Source: Rhodobacterales bacterium
Lineage (GTDB): Bacteria > Pseudomonadota > Alphaproteobacteria > Rhodobacterales > Rhodobacteraceae
Direction of reading: 5' to 3'
Assembly: GCA_026400355.1 (NCBI GenBank)
Contig: JAPLPE010000019.1
Coordinates: 170,650-234,649 of the forward strand
Length of the DNA: 64,000 nt
The notes under the pieces were generated by a model that made no database searches, had not been told where the DNA came from, and was given only the letters and a program-made list of their open reading frames with translations. Of this stretch, positions 1 through 11,041 are shown piece by piece. The position numbers and the translations under genes were made by a program. The stretch's first letter is position 1; each line of letters starts with the position of its first letter.

Positions 1-44
1 GACTGCATGGCGGTCTTGGCGGGTTTGTAGATGCGTGCGGGCAT
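1..44 (-). CDS. ETC complex I subunit-like protein, N-terminal fragment
   Basis: The reverse strand reads ATG at 44 down to the window edge and gives the start MPARIYKPAKTAMQ. This matches, from memory, the N-terminus of the alphaproteobacterial ETC complex I subunit conserved-region family (NDUFS4-like accessory subunit). A strong AGGAGG ribosome-binding site lies at about 51-57. The gene is divergent from uvrB. Only 14 codons are visible, so the call rests on the start and the context. Confidence 0.6.
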   Translation of the reverse strand, partial: MPARIYKPAKTAMQ

Positions 45-123
45 GACAATCCTCCTTTGCGTGATGCCTTATCGCTAAATCCGCCGCGTCACGCAAGCAC
101 CCCGGCGTGGCACCCTTGCAGTA

Positions 124-138
124 GAACAAAAACAGATC
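124..138. promoter_or_regulatory. Possible LexA (SOS) box upstream of uvrB
   Basis: GAAC, seven bases, GATC. The alphaproteobacterial SOS box is a direct repeat GTTC-N7-GTTC (GAAC-N7-GAAC on the other strand), so this is one mismatch away. It lies about 30 bp before the uvrB start, in the 125-bp divergent gap. A DNA-damage regulon site would make sense for uvrB, but a one-mismatch hit to an eight-base consensus is weak on its own. Confidence 0.35.
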
Positions 139-169
139 AAATGTAGGCATCTCAGCCGAAGGAGACGCC

Positions 170-2365
<2,196 letters not shown>

Positions 2366-2372
2366 GAGGCAA

Positions 2373-3296
2373 ATGATTACAAACATTCCTGACGCCGACG
2401 GCCTAAACAAGCAATCACTTCGATCATTTTTTAGGGCATGGGAGATCACGCTCAAAGTCTTTGAAGACTTTGAGTTAACCTTCGAAGGAGAAGGTTGGGA
2501 AGAGGAGCGAGCCTCTTATGAGAGAGTTTGTAAGGAAGAACTCAGTTTCGTTATCACGCTACTTGCGCATTCTACAGAACTAAGGCTGAAAGCTTTGCTC
2601 TGTCAAATCAGTCCATACCTGCTTCTATTAGGAGTTGACCCAAAGAGCCTTCCTAAGTCATCTACTATTGATTTTTCAAATCTTCGAACAATAGACGCAG
2701 TTGACCTTCCTTCGGCGTTGGCTGCATTCTCACCTTCCCCATTGAACGTCAAATTATCGGCGGTACATGCTGAACTTCGTGAACAGCGCAACAAGATCTA
2801 TCATCTTGGTGCAAGTCCAGAAAACTTGAACCTTGAGAGGGCCGTTGCAATTGCAGTTGAATCATATGTTGCTCTTTGGCCTGCTGAAAGTTGGCTGTCT
2901 AATTGGCTTCTCGATTCAAACAATAATCGAGCATCTTTCTTTGATGATGGCAGAAACTACAGCGCGAAGGGGCACGTGCTAGATGGTTTTGCATGTTCCA
3001 CTAAGATTTTGACAAAGGGTAACTTCAAGAAGTTAATTGGAATCGAAAAATCCAAACGGCGATATATCTGCCTTTCATGCACTGATGACGCCTGGACTAG
3101 GCATGACAGTTACACGGAGATAGATGAGCATAAGACTGCATATCTTCTTAACGACAAAAAGACCCTTCGTTGTGCGCTTTGTCGAGATTCCTTTTCTATT
3201 GCTCGGACATCCTGCAAAGAACCGGGTTGCAAAGGTAACGTGATCGAGCTTCTAGACGATGGACACACATCCCGTTGTCACACTTGCGGAGAATGA
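2373..3296 (+). CDS. HEPN-like protein with C-terminal zinc ribbons
   Basis: 307 aa, not a family I can name. Residues 54-88 form a helix pair, and residues 139-144 read RNKIYH. This fits the R-x4-6-H motif with a polar residue after Arg that marks HEPN ribonuclease domains. The C-terminus carries paired cysteines at 233/236, 267/270, 281/286 and 302/305, enough for two zinc ribbons. The ATG lies 8 bp after the uvrB stop with GAGAGG in front, so it may be read through from uvrB. Base composition is clearly AT-richer than both neighbours and codon use differs, which points to acquisition by transfer. HEPN proteins are often RNA-targeting toxins or defence effectors, but that function here is inference. 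Confidence 0.75.
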   Translation: MITNIPDADGLNKQSLRSFFRAWEITLKVFEDFELTFEGEGWEEERASYERVCKEELSFVITLLAHSTELRLKALLCQISPYLLLLGVDPKSLPKSSTIDFSNLRTIDAVDLPSALAAFSPSPLNVKLSAVHAELREQRNKIYHLGASPENLNLERAVAIAVESYVALWPAESWLSNWLLDSNNNRASFFDDGRNYSAKGHVLDGFACSTKILTKGNFKKLIGIEKSKRRYICLSCTDDAWTRHDSYTEIDEHKTAYLLNDKKTLRCALCRDSFSIARTSCKEPGCKGNVIELLDDGHTSRCHTCGE

Positions 3297-3501
3297 ACCA
3301 ATCCACTTACGCTTGGATAGCATTTGTCGCTGCAGAAAACCGAACCAGACAATTCACTGCAAACTGATCTGCGGAGAGCGGGGTACACCGGCACCGCTGA
3401 TGCCGCGTTCCGAACCTTGCCCATATCCCGTGCCCCGCAAGCAACCAGCCACCTCGTCCGAACGACTTCCCCACGATGCACACCTCTTCTACCTTCACCC
3501 C

Positions 3502-3723
3502 ATGAACGCCCGTCTCCAAAGCCTCATCCGCGATGCCGAAACGCGTCTTGCCATGCCCGATCAGATACGGCTGGCCGAGATTGTCGAGGCATTTGTCACG
3601 ACCTACGAAGGCCCCGCGCCCTTCACGCCCGAAGAACGCGCCCATCTCGCGCTGATCGACGCCGAGTCCTTTGACCCTGCAGACCCCGTCGCTGTCGCCG
3701 CAACGTTTGGCTGGCGTGGCTGA
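3502..3723 (+). CDS. Antitoxin of a RelE/ParE-type module
   Basis: 73-aa acidic protein (MNARLQSLIRDAETRLAMPD...) ending FGWRG. Size, acidity and its 8-bp overlap with a RelE/ParE-like toxin gene identify it as the cognate antitoxin. The N-terminal half is helical and may give dimerisation or DNA binding, and the C-terminal half would wrap the toxin. The ribosome-binding site is poor, so the start is uncertain. Such antitoxins usually repress their own operon. Confidence 0.65.
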   Translation: MNARLQSLIRDAETRLAMPDQIRLAEIVEAFVTTYEGPAPFTPEERAHLALIDAESFDPADPVAVAATFGWRG

Positions 3724-3976
3724 CATCCTGTTTTCGGTCCGGGAGCTGACCAGCCTCGACCAACAGCACGCCCATATCAGCCAGCAAAACCCGCGCACAG
3801 CCACCGCGGTCCTAGGGGACATTCGTCGCACCTGCGACCTTCTCGCCGAATTCCCCAAGATGGGCCGCGCCATCGAAGGGACACGTCTGCGCTATGTGCT
3901 CTCACGCAAGTATCGCTACCGCATCGAAGGCGAGGCTGTCGAAATCCACGACATCCTCCACCCGCGTCAGGCGTAG
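3716..3976 (+). CDS. RelE/ParE-family toxin
   Basis: 86-aa protein from the GTG at 3716, overlapping the antitoxin stop (GTGGCTGA). The pattern is that of RelE/ParE toxins: N-terminal helices with 'NPRTATAVLGDIRRTCDLL', then 'FPKMGR', a basic beta sheet 'RYVLSRKYRYRIEG', and a C-terminal 'VEIHDILHPRQ'. Family members either cleave mRNA on the ribosome or inhibit gyrase, and the sequence alone does not say which. An ATG at 3671 is in frame but would overlap the antitoxin by 53 bp. Confidence 0.75.
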   Translation: MADILFSVRELTSLDQQHAHISQQNPRTATAVLGDIRRTCDLLAEFPKMGRAIEGTRLRYVLSRKYRYRIEGEAVEIHDILHPRQA

Positions 3977-3994
3977 GGCGGGGTTCACCCCGCC
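3971..3994. repeat. Dispersed GC hairpin repeat, copy 1
   Basis: Perfect inverted repeat GGGCGGGG-TTCA-CCCCGCCC beginning at the toxin stop codon (the TAG is inside the element). The same 24 bases occur inverted at 53603-53626, and a shorter copy is at 40600-40617. Each copy lies between the ends of convergent genes, so a role as a bidirectional terminator is likely. Confidence 0.7.
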
Positions 3995-4000
3995 CCCCCG

Positions 4001-4423
4001 TCACTCCCCCATCTGCTTCACGCCCGAGGGGTCCCGCACCTGCACCACCGCGCATTCGATGAGATACGGCCGCGCCTCCCGGTCACACACGGCCGCAGCC
4101 ATGGCCTTGATCGTGGCCTCCTCGGCGATCCCGCAGATCATCTCGTGCCAATGCGGCCCTTCCTGATGCTGGAGGAAGATATCGACCGACCAGCCCGCCG
4201 GCTCGCAGGCCGCCGACACAAAGCAGTCCTCCTCCCACGCCCCGCCCGCCACGCAAGTGGCCACCGCCGCCGCGATGGCCTCTTCCACCGTCGCCGCTGT
4301 GGCCACGCCGCCCGACTGCTCGGGTGCCTGTGCATAGGCAATTGCCCGGGCCCAGTCCTGCGCCGCTGCCCCCTGCGCCATCACACCCAGCCCCAAGACC
4401 GCCATCATCCGCCAGATCACCAT
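4001..4423 (-). CDS. Small secreted protein of unknown function
   Basis: 140 aa. The start MVIWRMMAVLGLGVMAQGAAAQ is a Sec signal peptide with a likely cut after AAA/Q. The mature part has six cysteines, which suggests periplasmic disulfides. AGGAGG lies before the ATG at 4423. No catalytic motif is recognised. It is convergent with the toxin gene and divergent from the next secreted protein gene. Confidence 0.65.
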   Translation of the reverse strand: MVIWRMMAVLGLGVMAQGAAAQDWARAIAYAQAPEQSGGVATAATVEEAIAAAVATCVAGGAWEEDCFVSAACEPAGWSVDIFLQHQEGPHWHEMICGIAEEATIKAMAAAVCDREARPYLIECAVVQVRDPSGVKQMGE

Positions 4424-4528
4424 ACCGTCCTCCTGCCAACTGACACCCAAGGCTACCGCGCCATCCGCCGCCCGACAACGGCTCCGTCGGGCCCTTTCCC
4501 CGCCGCATCCGCGCCCTAGCTTCCTGCC

Positions 4529-4957
4529 ATGCGCATCTGGCCCCTCCTCGTCACCCTCGCTTCCCCCGCCGCAGCGTGGGAGTTCACAGAGGTCCCCATC
4601 TGCACCCTCAGCCATCAGGCGCCCGAGGGGGAGGTCGTCGTCACCTTCGACCCCGCACTGCCAGAATACACCATCGCGGTGACGCTTGCCCAAGGCACAT
4701 GGCCCGCCGACCCGGTCTTTGTCATCACCTTTGACGGCCCCTGGCCCCTCACGATTCAGACCGACCGCCAGACCCTCTCGGACGACGGCCGCACGCTGAC
4801 CGTCCGCGACACCGGGTTTGGCAATGTGCTGGACGGCCTCGAACGCAACACCACCGCCGTCGCCTTCATCGGCACCACCTTGGCCCATATTCCCCTGACC
4901 GACGCCGCCCCTGCCGTCCGCGAATTCCGTACCTGCCCGGCCACAGGCATCTCCTGA
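4529..4957 (+). CDS. Secreted hypothetical protein
   Basis: 142 aa starting MRIWPLLVTLASPAAA, a short signal peptide cut before WEF. The remainder is beta-rich with two cysteines (IPIC-type position about 24, and near the end in 'FRTCPATG'), probably one disulfide in the periplasm. Proteins of this kind are common near uvrB in the Rhodobacteraceae, as far as I recall. No function can be assigned. Confidence 0.65.
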   Translation: MRIWPLLVTLASPAAAWEFTEVPICTLSHQAPEGEVVVTFDPALPEYTIAVTLAQGTWPADPVFVITFDGPWPLTIQTDRQTLSDDGRTLTVRDTGFGNVLDGLERNTTAVAFIGTTLAHIPLTDAAPAVREFRTCPATGIS

Positions 4958-5164
4958 CACGCGCATTCGCCCCTCGTCCGCGCCGCCAATTGGGCATTCA
5001 GCGCGATACCGCCCAACCGAACCGCTTGAACTGCCCGGCGAACCGGATCACGCTGACGCCAGTCGGTTCGCGACCCCAAACCCTCCTGATGGCAAGGTAA
5101 CCTGCCCGCCTCATCGCAGCTTCCCGCGCCGAACTCGCAGTTCGTCAGCCTCGAGCAAGGAGAA

Positions 5165-6360
5165 ATGCCAAAGTAAAAGGACCACCCGTACATCACACTC
5201 TAGCGACGTTGCTCATCCTCGGGGCAACGACGGCCGCCGCAGAAGAGGCGACCGGGTTTCAGTCCGACTATGGCGCCCTGACCGAGGAACTCCCCATCGA
5301 CGCGCCGCTTTGTGAACCGGTCTCAACCTTCACCGCCCCGGACGGCATCTCCACGAACGTCTACGGCCAGGTGAACTTGACCGACCAGAGCTTTGTTGAT
5401 GGCCAGCAGATCACCGCCGGGATCGTGGACAATGACAACTGGAACACTCGCCTTGGCGTCACGGCAGTCCAACCACTGGGCGACACCACGCTACGCTACC
5501 GGTTTGAAACCGGCCTTGGCCTGCGCAACAGCGCCACCGTGTCACAGGATTTCGAACCCCCGGTGATCGATTGGCAACGTACCGCGCTCCGCTGGTTCGA
5601 GATAGCGGCAGAGGCGCCCTACGGCACAGTCTCCTTTGGTCAGGGCAGCACGGCCTCTGACGGAACGGCGGGACTGGATGACTCTTTCACCTTTGTGGCC
5701 GGGGCGACTAATTCGGCGGACGGGTTCGGGTCCTTCCGCTTCCGCGACGAAACCGGCGCCCTGACCGATGTGCGCATCGGACAGGTTAACGCGAGTTTCA
5801 ACGGCGCACGGCGTTTGCGCCTGCGTTATGACACTCCCGTTGTCAACGGCGTGATGCTGTCCGCATCTTACGGCCAGAACATCCTCGCCCCTGCCGATGA
5901 CATCGACTATTCCGATATCGCGATCCGCTGGACAGGCGATGTGGGCGATTTCACCGTGCGCAGCGCCGCTGGCTATCAATGGCTCGACAATCCGGACGGC
6001 GATTCCGCCTGAAGGCTGGCCGGGTCGGTCACGGTGGTGCATGCACCGACCGGTCTCAATCTGTCCCTGTCGACGGGTGCCGCGGTGGACGGGGCGCGCT
6101 ACGGCTGGGCACGCGCAGGATGGCAGACAGACCGGTTTGCCATCGGCACAACCTCGCTTTCGGTCGATTACGATCTTGGTCAGGATTTCCTCTCCGACGG
6201 CGCGCGGACTGGAAACTAGGGTCTCTATGCCGTTCAAAGCATCGACGCTGTGTCGGTCGACCTTTACGCAGGTTGGCGGCGCTTCACTTACAGCGACCGG
6301 CTGGGCAACAGATATGAGGACGCGACAGGCGTCCCCATAGGCGCCCGCTGGTTCTTCTGA
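5165..6360 (+). pseudogene. Outer-membrane porin-like pseudogene
   Basis: The main body (from about 5209) reads as a beta-barrel: signal-like 'LATLLILGATTAAAEE', then 'NVYGQVNLTDQSFVDGQ', 'LRYRFETGLGLRN', 'FNGARRLRLRYDTP' and a final 'GARWFF' ending in aromatic residues, typical of Gram-negative porins. Three lesions interrupt it. The ATG at 5165 behind AAGGAG runs into TAA after three codons and needs a one-base shift to join the signal peptide. A TGA lies in frame at 6010-6012 and a TAG at 6217-6219. The protein pattern continues in the same frame after both stops to the TGA at 6358. Confidence 0.75.
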
Positions 6361-6446
6361 AGCAGAACGCCGGGCTGACGTGACGCTTCGCCCGTCGCAA
6401 GCCCGCCCATGGCTAGATCAGGACCGGGGTTCAACCCGCCCATCCG

Positions 6447-6743
6447 TCAGAAGTCGAACAACTCGCCCAGAAAGCTCTCCCGCTTCTTCTTTCGTCCATA
6501 CTTGTAATCGTCATCGTCATGCTCGCGCCGGTAGTCATCCCGCTGCGGCTCTTCACCATAACGTGGCACTGCCTTCTGCGCCGGAGCAGGAGCCGGCGGG
6601 GGCGCGCTGACCGCAGCCCGCTCAATGATCTTGTCCAGTTCTCCCCGGTCGAGCCACACGCCCCGGCATTTCGGGCAATAGTCAATCTCGACCCCCGACC
6701 TGTCAGCCATCACCAGCATTGTTCCATCCACGGGGCACTGCAT
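6447..6743 (-). CDS. zf-TFIIB domain zinc-finger protein
   Basis: 98 aa. The N-terminal 40 residues carry two CxxC-type knuckles, CPVDG (with Cys3) and YCPKCRGVWLDRGEL. This is the signature of the small 'transcription factor zinc-finger' (zf-TFIIB) family. A Pro/Ala linker and a highly charged DDDD...RKKK tail follow. Its biological role is unknown. AGGAG lies about 10 bases before the ATG. Confidence 0.85.
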   Translation of the reverse strand: MQCPVDGTMLVMADRSGVEIDYCPKCRGVWLDRGELDKIIERAAVSAPPPAPAPAQKAVPRYGEEPQRDDYRREHDDDDYKYGRKKKRESFLGELFDF

Positions 6744-6886
6744 CCTGTCATTCTCCTGTTATGCGCACTCGCTCAGATTTGGGGATGCCACCCCGCCGAG
6801 GCAACCCGCCCTTGCGGAAATGTCATCCGTGGACGACACATCGGTTCGTGCTTAACCTATTCCCACCTGCATACATGAGTTGCCCC

Positions 6887-7162
6887 ATGCGCCTTGCCCT
6901 CGCCTTCGCCCTCTTCGCCAGCCCCGCATTCGCCGACTCTCCCGATGCGTGGGAGGAGTTCGCCCAGAACATCACAAGAGCCTGCCTCGCCCTGGTCCAG
7001 GACCCCGGCCTCTCCACGATCGAGGTGAGCCCCCATGGCTCGCAATCCTACGGCGCGGCTCTTGTCACGCTGACCGCCGACTATGGAACGGACAGGATGA
7101 TCTGCATCTACGAAAAGCTGAGCGGCGTCGCCGAGCTTACAACCCCGCTGCCGCAGGAGTGA
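6887..7162 (+). CDS. Small secreted hypothetical protein
   Basis: 91 aa from ATG 6887: MRLALAFALFASPAFA is a signal peptide cut before DSP. An ATG four codons upstream (6875) would add MSCP. The mature part has two cysteines and the pattern 'GSQSYGAALVTLTADYGTDRMICIYEK', resembling small periplasmic proteins. No function is recognised. Confidence 0.6.
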   Translation: MRLALAFALFASPAFADSPDAWEEFAQNITRACLALVQDPGLSTIEVSPHGSQSYGAALVTLTADYGTDRMICIYEKLSGVAELTTPLPQE

Positions 7163-7190
7163 CGCGCGCCCTGTCCGCCGGTGCGCCACC

Positions 7191-7661
7191 GTGATCGCCA
7201 CCTTGATTCTGGGCGCGGCAGTCTGGCCCGACGGCCCATCGCCCACCTTGCGGCGGCGCACCGATCTAGCCGCCCGGCTCTGGCATAATGGCACCGCCAC
7301 CCACCTGATCCCCTGCGGCGGCACCGGGCGCCATCCACCGGCCGAGGCACTGGTAATGCGCGACCTCTTCCTTGCCGCCGGCATCCCTCATGACCACATC
7401 ACGCCCGAGGCGCAGTCCACCACGACCGAGGAAAACATCGCATTTGCCCTGCCAATCCTGCAGGCGCTGAACGCGACCGAAGTCCTTATCGTCACCGACT
7501 GGTACCACGCCCCCCGTGCCCGGCTCACGGCCCGCAGGCTCGGCCTCCACCCGGCCAGCCAGAGCCCAAGCCTTAAGGGTGCAGACACGAAGACACAGGT
7601 ATGGCAAGGGCTCAGGGAACTCCCCGCCCTTGCGCTCTACTGGTGGAAGATCGGGCGCTAG
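7191..7661 (+). CDS. YdcF family (DUF218) protein
   Basis: 156 aa from GTG 7191. The DUF218/YdcF pattern is present: N-terminal 'ILGAAVWPDGPSPTLRRRTDLAARLW', then 'IPCGGTG', 'PAEALVMRDLFLAAGI', 'EAQSTTTEENIAFALPIL', and 'VLIVTDWYHAPRARLTARRLG'. Family members include ElyC/SanA/YdcF proteins linked to envelope carbon or vancomycin phenotypes. The substrate here is unknown. No membrane anchor is evident, unlike ElyC. Confidence 0.8.
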   Translation: MIATLILGAAVWPDGPSPTLRRRTDLAARLWHNGTATHLIPCGGTGRHPPAEALVMRDLFLAAGIPHDHITPEAQSTTTEENIAFALPILQALNATEVLIVTDWYHAPRARLTARRLGLHPASQSPSLKGADTKTQVWQGLRELPALALYWWKIGR

Positions 7662-7664
7662 ACC

Positions 7665-8054
7665 CTAGCGGTACACGTCCACATTGACGTAATCGCCCAC
7701 ATTCCCTGACCCGTAGATCGTGACAACGACCATCGCACCACCGTTCATGATGTCGCGCCCGGCCTGCGGGTCCATATAGCCGTTCATGATCATCTGCTCC
7801 ATCGCGGCGCGGTTATTGGCGTCCGAAAAGAATGGGTCCCATTCATCGCCGGGCTGCGAAATGCCATAGCGGTGAAAATTCGCCCGGTCTTGCCGCAGCA
7901 CCTGCCAGGGCGCGGACAACCGCTCACCGTCAGAATTGTAAAGGTCATCATCCCCGATATAGGCCGCATAGGTGCCAATGACGTCCTGCGCCGTGGCTGA
8001 CGAGCCGAGCGCCACAATGACAGCCACGCCAATCGAGAGTGCCATACTGTTCAT
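7665..8054 (-). CDS. Small secreted hypothetical protein
   Basis: 129 aa from ATG 8054 (GAAGAAGGG upstream). A signal peptide 'MNSMALSIGVAVIVALGSSATAQ' is followed by a mature domain with 'YIGDDDLYNSDGERLSAPWQVLRQDRANFHRYG' and a C-terminal 'VVVTIYGSGNVGDYVNVDVYR'. The acidic cluster DDD could bind metal. It is convergent with the YdcF gene three bases away. Function unknown. Confidence 0.65.
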   Translation of the reverse strand: MNSMALSIGVAVIVALGSSATAQDVIGTYAAYIGDDDLYNSDGERLSAPWQVLRQDRANFHRYGISQPGDEWDPFFSDANNRAAMEQMIMNGYMDPQAGRDIMNGGAMVVVTIYGSGNVGDYVNVDVYR

Positions 8055-8213
8055 TTTCAATACCCTTCTTCCCATATGACCCCGGCCCGCCGCAATCCGG
8101 TCCGGCCCGCCCGCAACATGCGGCACAGGACGAGAATAGCAGCACAAACCCATCCCAGCACAAGCCCTTGATCGCCCATTGCCGAAGCACCGTACCGCCT
8201 CCACCTTCTCCGG

Positions 8214-8714
8214 ATGACCAACCTGATCCGCCCCACCGACGACGATGCGCGCCAATTGGCCCGCAATCTGCTGATCAATGCCCGCCACGGCGCCCTTGGC
8301 GTCATTGACCCCGAAACCGGCGGCCCGGTGGTCACCCGCGTGGCCATCGGCTGGGACGGGACGGCGGCACTCCTCCTCGTCTCTTCCCTCTCCGGCCATA
8401 CGACCGCGATCCGCGCCAGTCCGGCAACCTCACTCCTTGTCGGTCAACCCAGCCTCTGGGGCGATCCGCTGACCCACCCGCGCCGGACGCTGCTGCCAAC
8501 AGCCGAGAAAACCGACGAGGCCGCCCACCGCGCCCGCTGGCAGGCCGATCACCCCAAGTCCGGGCTCTACTTCGACTTTGCCGATTTCCTGATGTTCAGC
8601 CATGTCGTCTGCGTCGCCCCCCTGAACGGCGGTTTCGGGAATGCCTTCCGCCTCGGGCCGCAGGACCTTACCCACGGCTTAACTACCAGCCCTCGGTCCC
8701 CGGCGAACCCTTGA
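8214..8714 (+). CDS. Pyridoxamine 5'-phosphate oxidase-fold protein
   Basis: 166 aa with the split-barrel FMN-binding pattern of the PNPOx-like superfamily: 'RNLLINARHGALGVIDPETGGPVVTRVAIGWD', 'ALLLVSSLSGHTTAIRASPATSLLVGQ', and 'FADFLMFSHVVCVAPLNGGFGNAFRL'. The last block resembles HugZ-type heme-associated proteins. The biological substrate is not evident. The 3' end overlaps the convergent DUF427 gene by about 30 bp. Confidence 0.75.
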   Translation: MTNLIRPTDDDARQLARNLLINARHGALGVIDPETGGPVVTRVAIGWDGTAALLLVSSLSGHTTAIRASPATSLLVGQPSLWGDPLTHPRRTLLPTAEKTDEAAHRARWQADHPKSGLYFDFADFLMFSHVVCVAPLNGGFGNAFRLGPQDLTHGLTTSPRSPANP

Positions 8715-9159
8715 TCGTCCCGGTCAGGTTCGGCGTGACCCAGCCGCCATAGAACCCGCCCGGCTGCGGGCGGGCCTGCACCTCGCCCACAAACCCCTGC
8801 ACCTGGTCCGAGACGTAGAACGCCACATGCCCGGCAATCGCCCGGAATCCCGGCGTGGGAGCCGGATAAGCCCAGGCAGCCCGCCGCAGCCTCAGATCAC
8901 CCCATGCCAGATCGAAGTAGATCGCCGCCCCCTTCCACTCGCAGAACGAACGCCCTGCAACCGGCTGCAACAACCCCTCGGCAATCGCTCCCGGCGGAAA
9001 GTAATAGGTCGGCGGATGATGCGTCTCGCACACCCGCCACCCTTCCGCCGTCTCGGCCACAACAGCGCCCCCGATGACAAGCCGCAACATCTCCGCAACC
9101 CGGTCAAGCAACGGCGGACGGGGGTAGGACTGCACATTTTCGATGGCCAACGCACACAT
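8683..9159 (-). CDS. DUF427 domain protein
   Basis: 158 aa from ATG 9159 (MCALAIENVQSYPRPP). DUF427 hallmarks are present: 'HHPPTYYFPPGAI', 'GRSFCEWKGAAIYFDL', 'AAWAYPAPTPGF' and 'QPGGFYGGWVTPNL' near the C-terminus. It is a small beta-tent protein of unknown biochemical role. An upstream ATG (9219) would add 20 residues that do not look like the family start. Confidence 0.85.
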   Translation of the reverse strand: MCALAIENVQSYPRPPLLDRVAEMLRLVIGGAVVAETAEGWRVCETHHPPTYYFPPGAIAEGLLQPVAGRSFCEWKGAAIYFDLAWGDLRLRRAAWAYPAPTPGFRAIAGHVAFYVSDQVQGFVGEVQARPQPGGFYGGWVTPNLTGTIKGSPGTEGW

Positions 9160-9220
9160 GCCCACAGACCTGTGGCGCGACTTGACTTCGTCAATAGGAC
9201 GCGCCACAAGCCGCGCCATT

Positions 9221-9296
<76 letters not shown>

Positions 9297-9305
9297 GAAT
9301 CCCCA

Positions 9306-10448
9306 TCACGCCACCCGCTGCCCTGCGACCCACAGTCCCCGCGTGACGGGCACATTTGCAACCTTTCCGAACCGCAGCAGGTCCGCCCGCAGCCCCACCG
9401 CGATCCGCCCCCGGTCAGCCATCCCCGACGCCCGCGCCGGTGCCGCCGTGACCGTGGCGATCCCCCGCGCCATGTCGTCCCAGCGTTCGCCCAGCATCAC
9501 GGCCCCAGACAAAAGCGAGGCCGGCACATAATCCGACGACAGTATGTCAAGGCACCCCAGATCGGCAAGCTCAGCCGCCGCCACGTTTCCTGAATGCGAC
9601 CCGCCCCGGATCAGGTTCGGCCCGCCCATGATGACTGCCACCCCGGCCGCCTGGCAGGCCCGCGCCGCCTCGACCGTCGTCGGAAACTCCGCCAGCCGCA
9701 CCCCATGAGCGACCGACGCCTCAACCTGCGCAGCCGTCGTGTCGTCGTGGCTTGCCAGGGTCGCGCCATACCGCTGCGCCGCCGCAACCGTGGCCGCCTC
9801 ATGCGCGGCACCGAACTGCGCATAAAGCCCTTCCAAATAGGCGCAATAATCCCGGAACGCCGCATCCGTCAGGCCTGATTTCCCCTGCACATAGGCCGCG
9901 AACTTCGTCAGGTCGCTGAACTGCCGCTGACCCGGCGTATGGTCCATCAGACTCACGATGCCGATCCCGTCCTCGGGCCCGAACTCGTCAAGTTCCTCGA
10001 TCAGCGTCTCCGAACAGGTCTCGGCCCGCAGATGTAGCAGATGGCTGATCCGCAGCGCGCCTAACCGTCTCATCCCCATGATCTCTGTCGCCATCGACCG
10101 CGCGTATTTCCCATAGGAATGCCGCCCGCTCTGCATAATCGACCCCACCCGGATCGCGTCAAAGACGGTCGAAATCCCCGCCCCTGCCAGTTCCGCATCG
10201 TGTGCCACAATGGCCGCGTGATGCGGCCAGTCCACCTTGGGCCGTGGGCTGATATGGCGTTCGAGATTGTCCGTATGCAACTCGATCAGCCCAGGGGCCA
10301 GACAGTCGCCCTCGCAATCGACGGCACCTCGGGGTACCGTTGTCCCGCCTCCGATCTCGGCAATCAGCCCGTCGCGCAGCACCACATGGCCCGCAAAGCT
10401 TTCGTCTTCCAGAACAAGGCGTGCATTGGCAAGGATCGTCTCGGTCAT
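9306..10448 (-). CDS. phnM: Alpha-D-ribose 1-methylphosphonate 5-triphosphate diphosphatase
   Basis: Amidohydrolase that removes pyrophosphate from the triphosphate intermediate of the C-P lyase pathway, giving the PhnJ substrate. It has 380 aa. The metal-binding start 'LHTDNLERH' is at residues 58-65, 'ASHDDTT' lies mid-protein and 'SSDYVP' towards the end. It is the last gene of phnGHIJKLNM and overlaps phnN by 4 bp. This copy matches canonical PhnM more closely than the one at 16.7 kb. Cytoplasmic. Confidence 0.93.
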   Translation of the reverse strand: MTETILANARLVLEDESFAGHVVLRDGLIAEIGGGTTVPRGAVDCEGDCLAPGLIELHTDNLERHISPRPKVDWPHHAAIVAHDAELAGAGISTVFDAIRVGSIMQSGRHSYGKYARSMATEIMGMRRLGALRISHLLHLRAETCSETLIEELDEFGPEDGIGIVSLMDHTPGQRQFSDLTKFAAYVQGKSGLTDAAFRDYCAYLEGLYAQFGAAHEAATVAAAQRYGATLASHDDTTAAQVEASVAHGVRLAEFPTTVEAARACQAAGVAVIMGGPNLIRGGSHSGNVAAAELADLGCLDILSSDYVPASLLSGAVMLGERWDDMARGIATVTAAPARASGMADRGRIAVGLRADLLRFGKVANVPVTRGLWVAGQRVA

Positions 10449-11041
10449 CTCGTCTCACGCCTTCCTGACATCTGATCCGAAGGGCTCGGCACACACTGCC
10501 TTGCCGCTCCGAACAACCCCGCTTCGGCCGCGTCCACCGCTGCCGCCAGCGTCCCATCGTTGCACACCTCAACCACCGGCACCCCCTCCGGCACCGGCGG
10601 CGCCGCACGCGCCAGACGCGCCGCCAAATCCGCCACCGGTTCGCGTCCCCGCCCCACCAGCCTTGAGGCCAGCGTCTCCCGGTCCGCCGTCAGGCTCAAC
10701 ACAACCATCCCCGGAAACCTCACTGCGGCCTCAGTCAGAACACCCCGCGACAGATTGACAAGCACATCCCGCCCCGCGGCCAGATCATCCGAAACCTCCG
10801 CTGGAATCCCATAGGACAACCCATGCGCACCCCAATGCAGCACAAAGTCCCCCCGCGCCTCCCGCGCCTCGAACGCTGCCACCGTCACGCTGTCAAACGC
10901 CTCGCCGCCCGCATCCGCCGCACGCGTGATCACCCGCCGGACCGACCGCAACCCCGGCCGCCGGGCCATCAGCCCGGCCATCACCGAATCCTTGCCGACC
11001 CCGGAGGGGCCGACGACAGCAATGAAACGTCCCGCGCTCAC
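10445..11041 (-). CDS. phnN: Ribose 1,5-bisphosphate phosphokinase
   Basis: 198-aa P-loop kinase with Walker A GPSGVGKD at residues 11-18 and a guanylate-kinase-like fold. It converts ribose 1,5-bisphosphate, the by-product of C-P bond cleavage, into PRPP. Overlaps of 4 bp on both sides show tight coupling with phnL and phnM. Confidence 0.92.
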   Translation of the reverse strand: MSAGRFIAVVGPSGVGKDSVMAGLMARRPGLRSVRRVITRAADAGGEAFDSVTVAAFEAREARGDFVLHWGAHGLSYGIPAEVSDDLAAGRDVLVNLSRGVLTEAAVRFPGMVVLSLTADRETLASRLVGRGREPVADLAARLARAAPPVPEGVPVVEVCNDGTLAAAVDAAEAGLFGAARQCVPSPSDQMSGRRETR

